Source: an uncultured Campylobacter sp. (GTDB taxonomy: Bacteria; Campylobacterota; Campylobacteria; Campylobacterales; Campylobacteraceae). Taken from it: a DNA stretch of 64,000 nt. Shown piece by piece: positions 8,400 to 17,407 of this stretch. Where the stretch lies: NCBI RefSeq assembly GCF_938030145.1, contig NZ_CALHGM010000003.1, positions 1-64,000 on the forward strand. Direction: 5' to 3'. Made by a program: the position numbers and the translations under genes. Each line of letters opens with the position of its first letter. Positions within the stretch are counted from its first letter, which is position 1. The notes below the pieces were generated by a model. That model was not told where the DNA came from, made no database searches, and saw only the letters and a list, made by a program, of their open reading frames with translations.

Positions 8400-9430
8400 T
8401 ATTTCACTCGGTAGATATACGCTCCGCTATTGATGCTGCGCATATCGCTAAGTGCCTTTTGTAGCGCCTCGCCCTCAAAAGGTCCAACTAAAATTTTAGT
8501 TACGCTCTTGCTGCCGACGTGAGTTTGCAGAGCGATCGGATTATAGCCTTTTTTAGTGATTTTTTTAGTGTCAGACCCGTTTGGATCGTAGGCATTTGAT
8601 GCGAAAACCTGCACATAACTGCCGTTTGCCACGCTGGTGCTGGTGCTCTTTGCTGCAACGCCAGCTTTTACGCTCTCGCTTTTAGACTCCGGCTTGCTAG
8701 CTTCTTTTTTAGGCTCGGACTTAGCAGGCTCTTTCTTGGTCTCAGCTTTAGCATGTTCCTTTTTAGCTTCCGTTTTTGAAGGCTCTTTTTTAACTTCTGT
8801 TTTTGCTTGTTTTTCAGGTTCTTTTTTAGGCTCTACTTTCTGCTCGACTTTTCTAATTTCGGTTTTAGAAGGTTCTTTTTTGATCTCGTCTTTTGCAGAC
8901 TCTTTTTTAGGCTCGGACTTTTTTACATCCGTTTTTTCAGGTTTTTTAGCTTCGTCTTTAGGCTCAATCTTTTTACTTTCTATTTTAACTTCGGATTTTT
9001 TTGGCTCTTCTTTGATTTCGGGCTTTTGGATTTCTACTTTCTGTGCTTCAGGCTGAGCGCTTGCGACGACCTTGCTTTCGGAATTAGGCTCTTGGGTTTT
9101 TATCTCTACTTTGGTTGGAGCTGCAGATGCTGTATTGGGTTCTGATTTCACTTCTACAGGCTCAGGCTGCGAAGGCTCAGGCTTTTGAACTTGCACGGCA
9201 GGCTTTTGCTCCGCTTTGGCAAGCTCTTCTTCACTAGGCATAGTAAGACCTGCGTTAGTATCAATATCGTCTTTATTAATAGCCTTCATTATGATTAAAA
9301 TGATTAAGAATAAAACTACGACGCCGGCTGCAGCGGTAAGACCTTTTTTTAAATTCGCGTTCTTATCGACATTACCGCTATTGATCACTATGTCGTCTAT
9401 GCTGCTCATATCGAAATTTTTGTCGTTCAT
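8399..9430 (-). CDS. SPOR-domain membrane protein with Lys/Glu/Pro-rich stalk
   Basis: A 343-residue protein with a short cytoplasmic head, one transmembrane helix (about 33-50), a long low-complexity stalk (about 70-265) built from degenerate KKEPSKTE-type repeats, and a C-terminal SPOR domain (about 270-343, GSYVQVFASN ... KILVGPF ... AYIYRVK). SPOR domains bind denuded septal glycan strands, so the protein is probably a DedD/FtsN-like cell division factor in the periplasm. The stalk repeats make length variation between strains likely. It is the counterpart, by position, of C. jejuni Cj0404 between glyA and aroE. Confidence 0.85.
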   Translation of the reverse strand: MNDKNFDMSSIDDIVINSGNVDKNANLKKGLTAAAGVVVLFLIILIIMKAINKDDIDTNAGLTMPSEEELAKAEQKPAVQVQKPEPSQPEPVEVKSEPNTASAAPTKVEIKTQEPNSESKVVASAQPEAQKVEIQKPEIKEEPKKSEVKIESKKIEPKDEAKKPEKTDVKKSEPKKESAKDEIKKEPSKTEIRKVEQKVEPKKEPEKQAKTEVKKEPSKTEAKKEHAKAETKKEPAKSEPKKEASKPESKSESVKAGVAAKSTSTSVANGSYVQVFASNAYDPNGSDTKKITKKGYNPIALQTHVGSKSVTKILVGPFEGEALQKALSDMRSINSGAYIYRVK

Positions 9431-9492
9431 ACTCTCTCCTAAGATTATTATTTACTTTGTAAATTCTACCACGCAAAATTTACGAAATAAAT

Positions 9493-9516
9493 AATTCGGG
9501 TAAGCTTACCCGAATT
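9493..9516 (-). terminator. Perfect 24-base palindrome after glyA
   Basis: AATTCGGGTAAG is followed directly by its exact reverse complement. It begins nine bases after the glyA stop on the minus strand and is followed by an AT-rich ATTTATTT stretch. It probably ends the gatC-to-glyA operon before the SPOR-aroE unit. Confidence 0.7.
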
Positions 9517-9524
9517 TATTAAAT

Positions 9525-10778
9525 TTAATACATCGCGCGGTCGTAGATGATAAAGCGGTGCGCCAAATCCCGCACTTCCTCTTTAACTCGCGCCTGAAGC
9601 TTGGAATTTGAGATGTCGCTTAGCACGTCGGCGATTTTATTTCCGATAAACTCAAATTCTTTCTCCTTCATGCCGCGCGCCGTAAGTGCGGGGCTTCCGA
9701 CGCGGATACCGCTGGTGACGAATGGGCTGCGCGTCTCGCCCGGAACGGTGTTTTTATTCGTCGTAATGCCTGCGTTTTCAAGCGCGGCGCTAGCGTCCTT
9801 GCCGCTAAAATCTCTATTTAAAAAGCTCATTAAAATCAGATGGTTATCGGTGCCGCCGCTAACGAGATCAAAGCCGCGCTTAACCAGCGTCTCGCCCAAA
9901 ACTCTAGCGTTTGCCTTGACCTGCTTGGCATAGACCTTCCACTCCGGGCTTAGGTTGTGTTTAAACCCGACCGCCTTTGCGGCGATGACGTGCATTAGCG
10001 GACCGCCCTGGATGCCCGGGAAGATCGCCGAGTTGATCTTTTTAGCAAATTCCTCGTCGTTGGTCATTATGATGCCGCCTCGCGGACCGCGAAGCGTTTT
10101 ATGCGTGGTCGAGCTTACGACGTGGCAGTGCGGAAACGGATTAGTATGTTCGCCCGCGACGACGAGCCCTGCGACATGCGCTACGTCGGCGAAAAGAAAC
10201 GCGCCCACGCTATCTGCGATCTGTCTAAATTTAGCAAAATCTATCTCGCGCGTATAGGCGCTCGCACCGCAAACGATCATCTTCGGCTTTACGATCTGAG
10301 CGATCTCAAGCACCTTATCGTAGTTTATGCGGCCGTCAAGCTCCACGCCGTATTCGAAGCTCTCATACATCTTTCCGCTGCTTGAAACCTTCGCGCCGTG
10401 CGTCAAATGTCCGCCGTGGCTAAGCGCCATGCCTAAAATTTTATCGCCAGGTTTCAAAAATGCGGCATAAACACCCTGGTTGGCTTGGCTGCCGCTGTTT
10501 GGCTGGACGTTTGCAAACTCACAGCCGAAGAGCTTTTTGCAGCGATCGATCGCGATCTGCTCGATCTCGTCCACGAACTCGCAGCCGCCGTAGTAGCGCT
10601 TGCCGGGATAGCCCTCGGCGTATTTGTTCGTTAGCACCGAGCCCATCGCCTCCATTACCTCGGGATAGGTGAAATTTTCGCTCGCGATCATCTCTAAATA
10701 ATCGCACTGGCGAGCAAGCTCTTTGTTGGTTAAACTAAAAATTTCATTATCGAATTTTTCTAAATTTGACACGTTCAC
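9525..10778 (-). CDS. glyA: Serine hydroxymethyltransferase
   Basis: A 417-residue PLP enzyme that converts serine and tetrahydrofolate into glycine and methylene-THF. The PLP lysine is in SSTTHKTLRGPRGG. Other family blocks are MIASENFTYPEV near the N-terminus and NKNTVPGE. The length is normal. The start is GTG, overlapping the lysS stop as GTGA, with GAGAAGGAG as ribosome site inside lysS. A second in-frame GTG two codons later is an alternative. It is the last gene of the operon. Confidence 0.96.
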   Translation of the reverse strand: MNVSNLEKFDNEIFSLTNKELARQCDYLEMIASENFTYPEVMEAMGSVLTNKYAEGYPGKRYYGGCEFVDEIEQIAIDRCKKLFGCEFANVQPNSGSQANQGVYAAFLKPGDKILGMALSHGGHLTHGAKVSSSGKMYESFEYGVELDGRINYDKVLEIAQIVKPKMIVCGASAYTREIDFAKFRQIADSVGAFLFADVAHVAGLVVAGEHTNPFPHCHVVSSTTHKTLRGPRGGIIMTNDEEFAKKINSAIFPGIQGGPLMHVIAAKAVGFKHNLSPEWKVYAKQVKANARVLGETLVKRGFDLVSGGTDNHLILMSFLNRDFSGKDASAALENAGITTNKNTVPGETRSPFVTSGIRVGSPALTARGMKEKEFEFIGNKIADVLSDISNSKLQARVKEEVRDLAHRFIIYDRAMY

Positions 10779-12274
10779 TCCTTCTCTAAATTTAGTGGCC
10801 TCATCGCAGGGAACAAAATCACGTCGCGGATCGATTTTTTATTCAGCAAAATCATCGCCAAGCGATCGATACCGAGCCCCCAGCCGGTAGTCGGCGGCAT
10901 CGCGTAGCTAAGCGCGCGGACGTAATCCTCGTCCATCTCGTGAGCTTCGTCATCGCCTGCGTTTTTAGCGTCGATTTGAGCCTTAAATCTGGCGTATTGA
11001 TCGAGCGGATCGTTCAGCTCGTTAAAGGCGTTGGCTAGCTCTTTACCCGCGATGTAAAGCTCAAATCTCTCGGCTATTTGCGGATTTTCGTCGCTTCTGC
11101 GCGAAAGTGGGCTGATCGAGATCGGAAAATCCACGATGAAGGTCGGATTTATGAGCTTAGCTTCTACGTAATTATCAAAAAGTTCGCTCTGTAGGTGGCC
11201 TAGATCGAGCTTTTCATTGACTTCAAATTTATCCTCTTTGAGTTTAGCGATGATCTTTTCGCGATCATTTATGATCTGCGGCTCGATGCCGCCTATCTGC
11301 GTAAGTGCATCGAGATACTTTATGCGCGCAAAAGGTTTTGAAAAATCGATCTCGCGCTCATCGTAGGTTAAAATTTCGCCCAGCCCGAGCCTCTTAAACA
11401 GCGCTTTAAATAGCTCTTCGGTTAGGTTCATCGCGTCGTTATAATCATGCCACGCCCAGTAGAATTCTATGCTGGTAAATTCCGGATTGTGCGTCAGATC
11501 CATACCTTCGTTGCGGAAGTTTCGGTTGATCTCAAAGACCGCCTCCATGCCGCCTACGACGAGGCGCTTTAGATAGAGCTCCGGCGCGATACGCAGGTAG
11601 CGATCGACGTCGAGGGCGTTGTGGTGAGTGATGAACGGCTTAGCGTTCGCGCCGCCTGCGATAGGGTGCATCATCGGCGTTTCGACTTCCAAAAATCCAT
11701 GCTTCTCAAAAAAGCTACGGATCTCGCTAACGATGATCGAGCGCTTGATAAAATCCTCGCGGATCTCTGGGTTCATTATCATATCGAGGTATCTTTGGCG
11801 GTAGCGCATCTCGATGTCGGTTAGGCCGTGAAATTTCTCCGGAAGCGGGCAGATCGCTTTGGACGCGAGCGTTATTTTGCTGGCATGGATCGAAAACTCG
11901 CCCGTTTGGGTGACGAAGGCGTATCCGCGTACCAAAATTATATCGCCCACTTCAAGATTTTTCTTAAATTTAGCGTAATCCTCCTCGCCGATGCTGTCGC
12001 GCGAGTAATAAATTTGAATATTGCCGCTTTGATCTTCTATGTTTGCAAAGGTGGATTTGCCCGCGACGCGCTTTAGCTTTAGCCGCCCGGCGAGGCTTAC
12101 CTCCTCGCTCTCGCTCGCTTTTTTATCCTCGGTATCTTTTATGTAGCCGAATTTCTCTTTAAACTCGGCTATACTAATATCTTTTTTTAGAAAGTGCGGA
12201 TAGGGATTAGCCCCTAAATTCCGAAGTTCCGACGCCTTATCTATCCTTTGGATTTCTAACTGGCTATCAAACAA
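10775..12274 (-). CDS. lysS: Lysyl-tRNA synthetase (class II)
   Basis: Class II aminoacyl-tRNA synthetase charging tRNA-Lys. It has an N-terminal OB anticodon-binding domain and a catalytic domain ending in motif 3, GWGLGIDRLAMILL. I place the start at TTG 12274 (product MFDSQLEIQRIDKASELR, 499 residues): AAGGAAG lies just upstream and the TTG follows the fur stop by one base. A longer frame from an ATG at 12313 would lie inside fur and add 13 residues with no counterpart in the family. Confidence 0.95.
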   Translation of the reverse strand: MFDSQLEIQRIDKASELRNLGANPYPHFLKKDISIAEFKEKFGYIKDTEDKKASESEEVSLAGRLKLKRVAGKSTFANIEDQSGNIQIYYSRDSIGEEDYAKFKKNLEVGDIILVRGYAFVTQTGEFSIHASKITLASKAICPLPEKFHGLTDIEMRYRQRYLDMIMNPEIREDFIKRSIIVSEIRSFFEKHGFLEVETPMMHPIAGGANAKPFITHHNALDVDRYLRIAPELYLKRLVVGGMEAVFEINRNFRNEGMDLTHNPEFTSIEFYWAWHDYNDAMNLTEELFKALFKRLGLGEILTYDEREIDFSKPFARIKYLDALTQIGGIEPQIINDREKIIAKLKEDKFEVNEKLDLGHLQSELFDNYVEAKLINPTFIVDFPISISPLSRRSDENPQIAERFELYIAGKELANAFNELNDPLDQYARFKAQIDAKNAGDDEAHEMDEDYVRALSYAMPPTTGWGLGIDRLAMILLNKKSIRDVILFPAMRPLNLEKE

Positions 12275-12275
12275 T

Positions 12276-12743
12276 CTACTTCCTTTTTGCCGCGCATTCA
12301 GGGCAAATTCCATACAGCTGCATCATATGTCCCGTAAGCGTAAATCCGTGCTCTTTGGCGACGGCAAGCTGCTTGCGTTCGATAGTAGCATCTTGAAATT
12401 CTATGATCTTATTGCAGCTTTTGCAGATTAAGTGGTCGTGGTGAGGCTTATTGGCAAGCTCAAATTTCTTACCCTGTGCGCCGAATGAGATCGACGTAGC
12501 CATACCTGAATCCTCAAGCAAATTTAAGGTGCGATACACCGTCGCTATGCCTACGTTTAGCTCCGGAAATTTCGCTTTGATCTCATTATGAAGCGCTTCG
12601 GGCGTGAAGTGTTTGTTATTGTTATAAAGCGTACGAAGCAAAACCTCGCGTTGTTTTGTGTATTTTAGACCGCTAGCGGCAAGTGCCTTTTTAAACTCAA
12701 CAATTAGAGCGTCAAACTCTAAATTTTCGATTTTTGCATTCAT
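12276..12743 (-). CDS. fur: Ferric uptake regulator
   Basis: A 155-residue metal-dependent repressor. The winged helix (about 20-90, with YTKQREVLL and VGIATVYRTLNLL) is followed by the metal-binding dimerisation domain with KPHHDHLICKSCNK and a C-terminal CPEC, so two CxxC zinc pairs are intact. It represses iron uptake genes with Fe2+ as corepressor. It is buried in the gatC-pilT-cvpA-fur-lysS-glyA series and overlaps cvpA by four bases, so it is probably expressed with housekeeping genes, as in C. jejuni. Confidence 0.96.
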   Translation of the reverse strand: MNAKIENLEFDALIVEFKKALAASGLKYTKQREVLLRTLYNNNKHFTPEALHNEIKAKFPELNVGIATVYRTLNLLEDSGMATSISFGAQGKKFELANKPHHDHLICKSCNKIIEFQDATIERKQLAVAKEHGFTLTGHMMQLYGICPECAAKRK

Positions 12744-13417
12744 AATTTTGTCCTTTCTGTAGAATTTACTTCTGAACTGGCGTTAAAATCGCTAGGTTCA
12801 GTGCTTTGATTTTGATCCGAGTTCATACGGGCGGTAGAATTCTGATCTTTTAAGAGCTTATCATCCATCTTAGAACCGATAGAATCCAAGCTTTGTTTGA
12901 TCTTCGGATCGTCTTTGAGATTTAAAATCCAATTTCCGATTTTTAAGAAAATCGGCGCAGTTTTGCTGCTTTCAAAATACTTTTTGGTCTGTTCATTCAT
13001 CGACATAGGACCGCTTGCAAGCGTAACGATAACTGCAAAAATCAAGAAAATTTTACTTACGCTAAACACGAAACCGCCGATCTTATCGACAAATCCGAGT
13101 CCGCTCCATTTAAAGAATTTTGAAATGATTTCGCCTATAATCAGACACGAGATCCATACGCCAAAAAGCACAGCGATAAAGCCGATGAGAACCTGCGTCG
13201 TATCACCCGAAAGTACGCCGTTTGCATTCTGTAAAGCTGGAATTTTTGCTGCAATCCACTCGCCTGCCATAGTTTTATAACGCATCGCGGCAAAAAGACC
13301 GCCGATGAGACCCAAAATTCCAAAAATTTCTTTTACAATGCCGTTGGTGATACCGCGCAGTCCGAAGAGCACTACGAGTACTAAACAGCCGACGTCGAAC
13401 CAATTAATACCTTCCAT
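12740..13417 (-). CDS. cvpA: CvpA family membrane protein
   Basis: About 225 residues with four hydrophobic segments (about 8-28, 30-48, 68-92, 104-128) and a polar tail. The N-terminus WFDVGCLVLVVLFGLRG is typical of CvpA (colicin V production) proteins, inner-membrane proteins of unclear mechanism. The ATG at 13417 overlaps the pilT stop as TGATG; a TTG one codon earlier is less likely. It follows gatC and precedes fur as in C. jejuni, except that pilT is inserted before it. Confidence 0.88.
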   Translation of the reverse strand: MEGINWFDVGCLVLVVLFGLRGITNGIVKEIFGILGLIGGLFAAMRYKTMAGEWIAAKIPALQNANGVLSGDTTQVLIGFIAVLFGVWISCLIIGEIISKFFKWSGLGFVDKIGGFVFSVSKIFLIFAVIVTLASGPMSMNEQTKKYFESSKTAPIFLKIGNWILNLKDDPKIKQSLDSIGSKMDDKLLKDQNSTARMNSDQNQSTEPSDFNASSEVNSTERTKL

Positions 13418-14499
13418 CAAGCACCCACCACGCCTATTAACTCTTGCAGGTTAGTCGAATACCTAAATGCCGTGTCTTTTGAAATTTGATTTGCACGGAT
13501 CGCTTTAACCATCGCTTGAGTTTGAGTTATCATACCGGTAGATTGCTGATTTAGCTGCATTTGAGAGTAAATTTGATGCACCTTGTTTTCGCGGATTAGA
13601 TTCGCTACGGCATTGTTATTTAGCAAAATTTCATGGATCGCGATACGTCCACCGCCAAGCTTTGGCAAAAGCGATTGCGAGATGACCGCGGTAAGTGATA
13701 CGGAGAGCATATTTCGTACTTGGAGCTGCTCGCCACCATCAAAGCTATCGATAATACGGTTGATCGTTTGCATCGCGGAGTTGGTGTGTAGCGTACCAAA
13801 TACCAAGTGACCGGTCTCTGCAGCGGTAATGGCGATCGAGATAGTCTCTCTATCGCGCATCTCACCAACTAGGATAATGTCCGGGTCCTCACGCAAGGCA
13901 AATTTTAACGCATTAGCGTAGGAATGGGTATCGGTGCCAATATTTCTGTGAGAGAAAAGCGCTTTTTTATTGGTATGGACGAACTCGACCGGATCTTCAA
14001 CGGTAATGATGTGCTTGCGCTCTTTTTCGTTGATCTCGTTTAGCATCGCGGCAAGAGTAGTTGATTTACCGCTACCAGTAGGCCCGGTAACCAAAATCAT
14101 ACCTTTTTCGTGCTTGACTACCTCTTTAAAAATCGTAGGGGCTTTTAAATCGTCCAGGCTAGGAATATCGATAGGAATAATACGAAATGCGGCAGCCAAA
14201 TCACCGTTCATAGTGTAGTAGTAGTTACCACGGAAGCGTCCGATATTAGGAAGCTCGATCGCAAAGTCGAGCTCTTTATTTTCCTCGAGCGCACTTTTTT
14301 GCGCATCGGTAATGAGCGCGTAGCAGATATACTCGATATCCGTGCCCTTAAGCGGATCCATGGCAAGTGGGCGCAATGTTCCGTCGATACGTATTTGAGG
14401 CGCCGAGCGCGAAACTAAGTGAAGGTCGCTCGCTTTGTTAAAAACGACGGTTTTTAGTAGGGTTTCGATATCTACTAAATTTCTTTGAACTTCTTCCAT
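13417..14499 (-). CDS. pilT: PilT-type retraction ATPase
   Basis: A 360-residue secretion/twitching ATPase. It has the N-terminal ASDLHL motif, Walker A GPTGSGKST, an Asp box, Walker B DPDIILVGEMRD, the His box FGTLHTNSA and a PilT-like LIRENKVHQIYSQMQ C-terminal block. In type IV pilus systems it powers pilus disassembly. No pilin, PilB, PilC or secretin gene lies in the window. It sits between gatC and cvpA, which are adjacent in C. jejuni, so it is an insertion in an otherwise conserved series. Confidence 0.9.
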   Translation of the reverse strand: MEEVQRNLVDIETLLKTVVFNKASDLHLVSRSAPQIRIDGTLRPLAMDPLKGTDIEYICYALITDAQKSALEENKELDFAIELPNIGRFRGNYYYTMNGDLAAAFRIIPIDIPSLDDLKAPTIFKEVVKHEKGMILVTGPTGSGKSTTLAAMLNEINEKERKHIITVEDPVEFVHTNKKALFSHRNIGTDTHSYANALKFALREDPDIILVGEMRDRETISIAITAAETGHLVFGTLHTNSAMQTINRIIDSFDGGEQLQVRNMLSVSLTAVISQSLLPKLGGGRIAIHEILLNNNAVANLIRENKVHQIYSQMQLNQQSTGMITQTQAMVKAIRANQISKDTAFRYSTNLQELIGVVGA

Positions 14500-14509
14500 A
14501 AAATTCCTT

Positions 14510-14797
14510 TCAATCTATGATTTTCGGTACTACGAAGTAGCCGCCTTCGGACTGCGGAGCATGCTTTAAGACGCTTTCTGCGACGTCGCTTTTGCGTGGG
14601 ATATCTTTGCGAAACGGAGTACCGCCTTTTAGCGTAGTGATAGCCACCTCGCCGCTTTGTAAATCCAGCTCATTTAGAATTTCTACAAAATCTACAATAT
14701 TATTTAATTGCCCTTTAAATTCTTCTCGCTTAGCATCTGGAATTTTAAGAGCAGATAGCCTTTCTAGCTTACTTAGCAAGGCATCGTCTATTATCAT
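14510..14797 (-). CDS. gatC: Aspartyl/glutamyl-tRNA amidotransferase subunit C
   Basis: A 95-residue protein of normal GatC length, with the family pattern LERLSALKIPDAKREEF, a central NNIVDFVEILNELD and a C-terminal VPKIID. GatC holds GatA and GatB together in the enzyme that amidates misacylated Glu-tRNA-Gln and Asp-tRNA-Asn. gatA and gatB are not adjacent. AAAGGAAAG precedes the ATG. It is the first gene of the leftward operon ending at glyA. Confidence 0.92.
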   Translation of the reverse strand: MIIDDALLSKLERLSALKIPDAKREEFKGQLNNIVDFVEILNELDLQSGEVAITTLKGGTPFRKDIPRKSDVAESVLKHAPQSEGGYFVVPKIID

Positions 14798-14824
14798 AAC
14801 TTTCCTTTTTCTGATAAATGCGAC

Positions 14825-14830
14825 ATTATA
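14825..14830 (-). promoter_or_regulatory. -10 element of the gatC operon
   Basis: The minus strand reads TGATATAAT, a perfect extended -10, 27 bases before the gatC ATG. It faces away from the promoter of the YfgM-like gene at 14876. Confidence 0.65.
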
Positions 14831-14875
14831 TCATAAAAATTCTTTATCTTAGGCGGTATTTAAAATTTTTTATGC

Positions 14876-14881
14876 TACAAT
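14876..14881 (+). promoter_or_regulatory. -10 element of the YfgM-like/BamB-like operon
   Basis: TGCTACAAT, an extended -10, preceded by a T-rich stretch and followed by AAAGGA and a TTG start at 14914. Confidence 0.6.
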
Positions 14882-14913
14882 TACGCCGATTTTCTCAAAT
14901 AAAGGACTAAATT

Positions 14914-15465
14914 TTGGCTTTAAAAGACGACATCGAAGGCGTGAAAAAAGAGATTGGCACAGAAGAGCAGTTTCTAGAAAGCGTCATAAAAAGTGAAATT
15001 TTCGTAAAAAAATACAAAAAGCCGCTGATATTTTTGGTTGCGGTTTTGATCGTAGCGTTTATCGGATATTACGCAAATGAATTTCTAAGCGATCGCCGCA
15101 TAGCAAGCGCTAATGCGATCTATGACGAGCTGCTTAACAAGCGCGATGACGCTAAGCTAGCCGAGCTTAAGCAAAAAGATATCAATCTATACGCTCTTTA
15201 TATTTTGCAAAACGGCTCTGCAGACGAGCGAGCGGCGCTAGAAAATACCCAAGGCATCGATGTTATGCTAAAAGAGATAATAAATCTACAAAACGGCAAA
15301 CAAGGCGGAGTGCTACTCGCAGATTACGATTCTTTGCTCAAAGGCTACGACCTACTAAAAGAGGGCAAAATCGAGCAAGCTCACGCAGAACTAGATAAAA
15401 TTCCACTCAACTCGCCAGTTCGTCAAATCGCACTTGCTTTGAAACACTATGGAGGCAATAAATAA
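14914..15465 (+). CDS. YfgM-like membrane-anchored TPR-type protein
   Basis: A 183-residue protein with a cytoplasmic N-terminus, one transmembrane helix (about 37-54) and a helical periplasmic domain with the pattern YDLLKEGKIEQAHAELDKI typical of TPR-like repeats. The start is TTG with AAAGGAC upstream. It overlaps the start of a lipoprotein with a beta-propeller look. In E. coli the similarly built YfgM is encoded just before bamB, so I infer a YfgM-like chaperone-associated role. The position also matches C. jejuni Cj0397. Confidence 0.7.
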   Translation: MALKDDIEGVKKEIGTEEQFLESVIKSEIFVKKYKKPLIFLVAVLIVAFIGYYANEFLSDRRIASANAIYDELLNKRDDAKLAELKQKDINLYALYILQNGSADERAALENTQGIDVMLKEIINLQNGKQGGVLLADYDSLLKGYDLLKEGKIEQAHAELDKIPLNSPVRQIALALKHYGGNK

Positions 15466-16478
15466 TGAAAAAAACGCTGATATTTACGCTTTTACTATCG
15501 TTTTTATTTTTAGGCTGCTCGACGAAGCGCCAGTATTTCGAACCTAGCGACGAAAACATCACAGGCGATATGAAATTTAACGGCTCGCTGCCGTCAGAAA
15601 TCGTAGCGGTTAGTAAAGATGGCGCTACGCTAAAAGACGGCGAAGTCATCTCTAAAAATGGATTGGTGAAAAATTTCAAAGTCTTAAAAAGTGAGAAATT
15701 TTTAGGCGAATATGACGGAAATTTCGTCGTAACCGACATCAATGGCACGCTTAAAGTAGTTGGTAGCACAGGTGCCGTAAAATTTGAAAAAGCCCTCGGC
15801 AGACAAGCGCTCAGTGCAAATATACGCGGCGATGATTTGGCTTTAGTGATGAGTGATGATTCGATTATGCTTATCAAGCTAAGCTCGGGCGCAGTGGTAC
15901 TCGATCATAAAGTAGGCGATGCATTCGCAATCGATTCGCGCGTAGCGTCACCGCTATTTATCAACCAACTTATCGCTTATCCTGCGTTAGACGGACTAGT
16001 CAGCATCGCAGAAAACGTAGGCGGGCGCTCGGCACGCGATTTTGTCGTGAGTAACCAGCCGTTTTTTAACAACATTATCGCCTTAGAAAACAAGGGCGAT
16101 AACCTTTATGCTGTGACCGCCACTAGGCTAATGCTGGTAAGTCCTGCGGGCAATAAAAACCATAACGTAGACATCAAAGACGTGATTTTTAGCGGCGATA
16201 GAATTTATCTTTTCTTAAAAGACGGCAGAGTCGAGCTACTCGATCGCGGGCTAAATTTGATCAAATCGCGTAAATTTACCTTCGCGCAGTTTAGCGGCGC
16301 ACTACTTAGCGGCGGCTATCTGTATATCATCGAGCGCAACGGCTACGTCATCCGTACCGACGAAAATTTAGAAGGTCAGGCGATCTACGAGCTAAATGGC
16401 GAGTTCGATGATAAGTCCTTTATCGCGGGCACGTCCTTTTACTACGACGATAAAATTTTAAATTTTGATGCTAGATAA
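15465..16478 (+). CDS. Lipoprotein with beta-propeller-like repeats, BamB-like
   Basis: A 337-residue protein with signal peptide and lipobox LFLGC (lipid Cys about residue 18). The body is made of repeated short blocks such as DGNFVVTDINGTLKVVG, GDRIYLFLKDGRVELLD and GGYLYIIERNGYVIRT, spaced about 40 residues, the pattern of a PQQ/WD-type propeller. Together with the preceding YfgM-like gene this suggests BamB, the propeller lipoprotein of the outer-membrane assembly machine. The assignment comes from architecture and gene order, not from diagnostic residues. Confidence 0.65.
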   Translation: MKKTLIFTLLLSFLFLGCSTKRQYFEPSDENITGDMKFNGSLPSEIVAVSKDGATLKDGEVISKNGLVKNFKVLKSEKFLGEYDGNFVVTDINGTLKVVGSTGAVKFEKALGRQALSANIRGDDLALVMSDDSIMLIKLSSGAVVLDHKVGDAFAIDSRVASPLFINQLIAYPALDGLVSIAENVGGRSARDFVVSNQPFFNNIIALENKGDNLYAVTATRLMLVSPAGNKNHNVDIKDVIFSGDRIYLFLKDGRVELLDRGLNLIKSRKFTFAQFSGALLSGGYLYIIERNGYVIRTDENLEGQAIYELNGEFDDKSFIAGTSFYYDDKILNFDAR

Positions 16479-16800
16479 AATTTCAAAACTCTGCGTTCGC
16501 GAAGGGCTCCTGCTTCAAAAATTTCAAACGCTAGATATCGCTAGCTTTACGCGCTCGCGCTCATATGGCGCGTATTTCGGCGTGGATCTGAAAAGCTACA
16601 ACGTTCTTTTATTTATGCGCGACGCAAAATCTCGCTTTGTGATGCGCGATGCGGAATTTCTACTCTCGCTCGCAAGCGACATTAGCGCAAGCCTAGGCAA
16701 GGTCGTGAAAAAGCGCGTGCTGTTTTACAACTCGCAAATATGCTCTAAAAGCGCGAAATTTTTAAAAGAAAACGGATTTAGCCTCTATGCTTTTGTGTGA
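16468..16800 (+). CDS. Conserved hypothetical protein upstream of coaX
   Basis: About 110 residues, not recognised as a named family. It has no signal peptide or membrane segment and is mixed alpha/beta in appearance, with a hydrophobic strand NVLLFMRDA in the middle. The start is the ATG at 16468 inside the end of the lipoprotein gene. It overlaps coaX by 14 bases, so it belongs to the operon, and C. jejuni has a hypothetical gene of the same size in the same place (Cj0395). Confidence 0.7.
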   Translation: MLDKISKLCVREGLLLQKFQTLDIASFTRSRSYGAYFGVDLKSYNVLLFMRDAKSRFVMRDAEFLLSLASDISASLGKVVKKRVLFYNSQICSKSAKFLKENGFSLYAFV

Positions 16801-17407
16801 CGTGGGAAATTCCAGAGTTAAATTTTATAAAGGCGGCGTAACGCAAAGCATGCCCATAGCGGAGTTTATGCGGTACGAGCCGAAAGAGCAAATTTTTTTC
16901 ATTAGCGTAAACGATAGCGTGAAAAAAAAGCTGAAAAACCCTCTGTTTGTCGATCTGGCGCCGCACTTTGAGCTAAAAACAGCCTACCGCGGGCTTGGGA
17001 TCGACCGCATAGCGGCGTGCTCGGCGGTGACGACGGGCGTCGTCGTCGATGCGGGCAGCGCGATCACCGTGGATTTGATGTTTAAAAGCTCACACCTAGG
17101 CGGATTCATAATGCCCGGTATCGGCACGCTTTTAAAATCTTTCGCGAGCATCGCGCCCGTGCTGGATGTTACGCTTTCAACCAATATCGATCTGGACCCG
17201 CTGCCGCAAAAGACCGTAAACGCCGTAAACTACGGGATTTTAAAGCCTATCGTGCTTACTATCGAAAACATCGCGGGCAATAATAAAATTTACTTCACGG
17301 GCGGCGACGGAGCCTATCTGATGCGGTATTTCCGCAACTCGATCTATGAAAAGGATTTGATCTTCAAATCGATGGTAAGCTTAATCGCAAAAAAGGGGCT
17401 AGCATGA
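16787..17407 (+). CDS. coaX: Type III pantothenate kinase
   Basis: A 206-residue enzyme that phosphorylates pantothenate, the first step of CoA synthesis. The ASKHA-fold marks are DVGNSRVKFY at the N-terminus, GIDRIAA in the middle and VVVDAGSAITVD. Type III kinases are typically about 250 residues; this is the compact form found in Campylobacterota. It overlaps both neighbours (hypothetical and hisG), so it is translated within an operon. Confidence 0.92.
   Translation: MLLCDVGNSRVKFYKGGVTQSMPIAEFMRYEPKEQIFFISVNDSVKKKLKNPLFVDLAPHFELKTAYRGLGIDRIAACSAVTTGVVVDAGSAITVDLMFKSSHLGGFIMPGIGTLLKSFASIAPVLDVTLSTNIDLDPLPQKTVNAVNYGILKPIVLTIENIAGNNKIYFTGGDGAYLMRYFRNSIYEKDLIFKSMVSLIAKKGLA

Noticed and set aside
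8637..9145. Long open frames on the plus strand opposite the SPOR gene
   Set aside because: They are antisense shadows of the Lys/Glu/Pro repeat stalk. Composition (Phe/Leu/Ser runs) mirrors the repeat and there is no ribosome site.
12275..12313. ATG at 12313 as start of lysS
   Set aside because: It lies within fur and adds 13 residues unlike the family. TTG at 12274 has a ribosome site and gives the normal N-terminus.
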